From Clusia tigrina (taxonomy: Eukaryota; Arthropoda; Insecta; Diptera; Clusiidae), in NCBI GenBank assembly GCA_920105625.2, contig OV050031.1, positions 44,762,925-44,826,924 of the forward strand: a stretch of 64,000 bases of DNA. The letters run 5' to 3'. Shown here in pieces: positions 62,801 to 64,000 of this stretch. Made by a program: the position numbers and the translations under genes. Position 1 is the first letter of the stretch; every line of letters begins with the position of its first letter. Below the pieces are notes generated by a model. It made no database searches, had not been told where the DNA came from, and was given only the letters and a program-made list of their open reading frames with translations.

Positions 62801-64000
62801 TGCAATTTAATTTCAATTGGCATTGAAATTGTAAATGTTAATGCAACTTAATTTTAATTGGAATTGGAATTTTTAATGGAAATGCAATTTAATTGTAATT
62901 AGTATTGAAGTTGTTTATGGTAAAGCAATTTAATTTTAATTGTCATTGGAATTGTCAATGGTAATGCAATTTAACTTTAATTCGCATTGGAATTTTCAAT
63001 GGTAATGCAATTTAATTTTAATTAGCATTGGAATTGTCAATGGTAATGCAAATTAATTTTAATTACCAATGGAATTTTCAATGATAATGTATTTTAATTT
63101 GTATTGGTATTGGAATATTCAATGGTAATGCAATTTAACTTTAATTCGCATTGGAATTTTCAATGGTAATGCAATTTAATTTTAATTAGCATTGCAATTG
63201 TCAATGGAAATGCAAATTAATTGTAATTATCAATGGAATTCTCAATTAATTTGAATTGGTATTGGAATTGTCAATGGTAATGCAATTTTCTATGGTAGAG
63301 CAATTTTATTTTAATTAGCAAGAAAATTTTCAGTTGTAATGAAATTTAATTGAAATTAGCATTAACATTTTCAATGGTAACGCGATTTCATTTTAATTAG
63401 CATTGGAAGTGTCAATAGTAATGCGAATTAATATAAGTAAAATTGAAATTTTCAATGGTAACGCAATTTACTTTAGTTAGCATTGATATTTTCATTGAAA
63501 ATGCAATTTTATTTTAATTAGCATTAAAATTGTCAATGGTAGTGCAATTTAATTTTAATTGACATTGGAATTGTCACTGGTAAAGCAATTGAATTTTAAT
63601 TTGCATTGAAATTTTCAATGGTAATGCAATTTAATTTTAATTAGCATTGGAATTTTCAATGGTAATGCAATTAAATTTTCATTTCCTTTGAATTTTTCAA
63701 TGGTAATACAATTTAATTTGAATTGTCATTGGAATTGTCAATGCAAATGCAATTTAATTGTGATAAGCATTGGAAATTTCAATGGTAATGCACTTTAATT
63801 TTAATTAGCATTGGTATTTTCAAATGTATTTCAATTTAATTGGCATTGGAATTTTCGCAGATAATGCAATTTAATTTTAATTGTCATTGGAATTTTCAAT
63901 GGTAATGCAGTTGAACTTTAATTAGCATTGGAATTTTCAATTGTATTGCAATTTAATTATAATTGGCATTGTAATTTTCGAAGATATCTTATTTTAATTT
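59836..64000 (+). repeat. Satellite block after island 5, open at window end
   Basis: It begins like the block after island 1 and follows the same module order. From about 63370 it enters the arrangement that precedes islands (GGTAACGCGATTTC, then GAATTGTCATTGG, then GAAGATATC near 63980). No gene or unrelated sequence seen. Confidence 0.9.

Noticed and set aside
1..64000. CENP-B box or telomere repeats as a mark of chromosomal position
   Set aside because: I found no sequence matching the CENP-B box pattern and no runs of common telomere units. Position on the chromosome stays open.
1..64000. Bacterial or viral origin of the window
   Set aside because: There are no coding genes, tens of kilobases of satellite in nested HORs, and LTR-retroelement fragments, which fit only a eukaryotic chromosome.

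Overview
The window is almost entirely AT-rich satellite DNA from a eukaryote. The basic unit is a degenerate monomer of about 41 bp. It is tiled head to tail on the + strand and organised into higher-order repeats (HORs) of roughly 3 kb, which are themselves parts of super-units of about 8.5-12.2 kb. I see no intact protein-coding gene, rRNA, tRNA or CRISPR array. Nothing identifies the species. An LTR-retroelement fragment with a tRNA-Lys-type primer binding site and a SAP-like gag start points to an animal genome, with an arthropod as a weak guess. The location is most likely constitutive heterochromatin (pericentromeric, subtelomeric, or a sex or B chromosome).

Region 1 (1 to about 17985) is a uniform HOR array with a period of about 2967 bp. 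Two alternating variants, A and B, give a 5936-bp dimer. Two copies near the left end carry large internal deletions and one lacks a single 41-bp monomer. At about 17985 the register changes abruptly to a more diverged arrangement.

Region 2 (about 17986-64000) is built of super-units. Each one carries a GC-richer non-satellite island of about 670 bp. There are five islands, with LTRs starting at 19450, 29425, 41620, 50713 and 59215. Each island holds one 414-bp LTR (TGT...ACA), a primer binding site resembling the Lys3 type, a short leader and the first ~45 codons of a gag-like frame. The fragment then breaks into + strand satellite at the same point in all five, so one captured fragment was amplified with the satellite. 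In four islands the LTR is preceded by about 175 bp of satellite in reverse orientation, which folds against the + strand satellite before it around a 65-nt loop. Island 4 has lost this foldback.

The most interesting aspect is how the parts combine. The LTR carries a TATA box pointing into the downstream satellite, so each island could act as a promoter for satellite RNA. The foldback could yield double-stranded RNA if read through from upstream. Both roles are inference; the sequence directly shows only the architecture.
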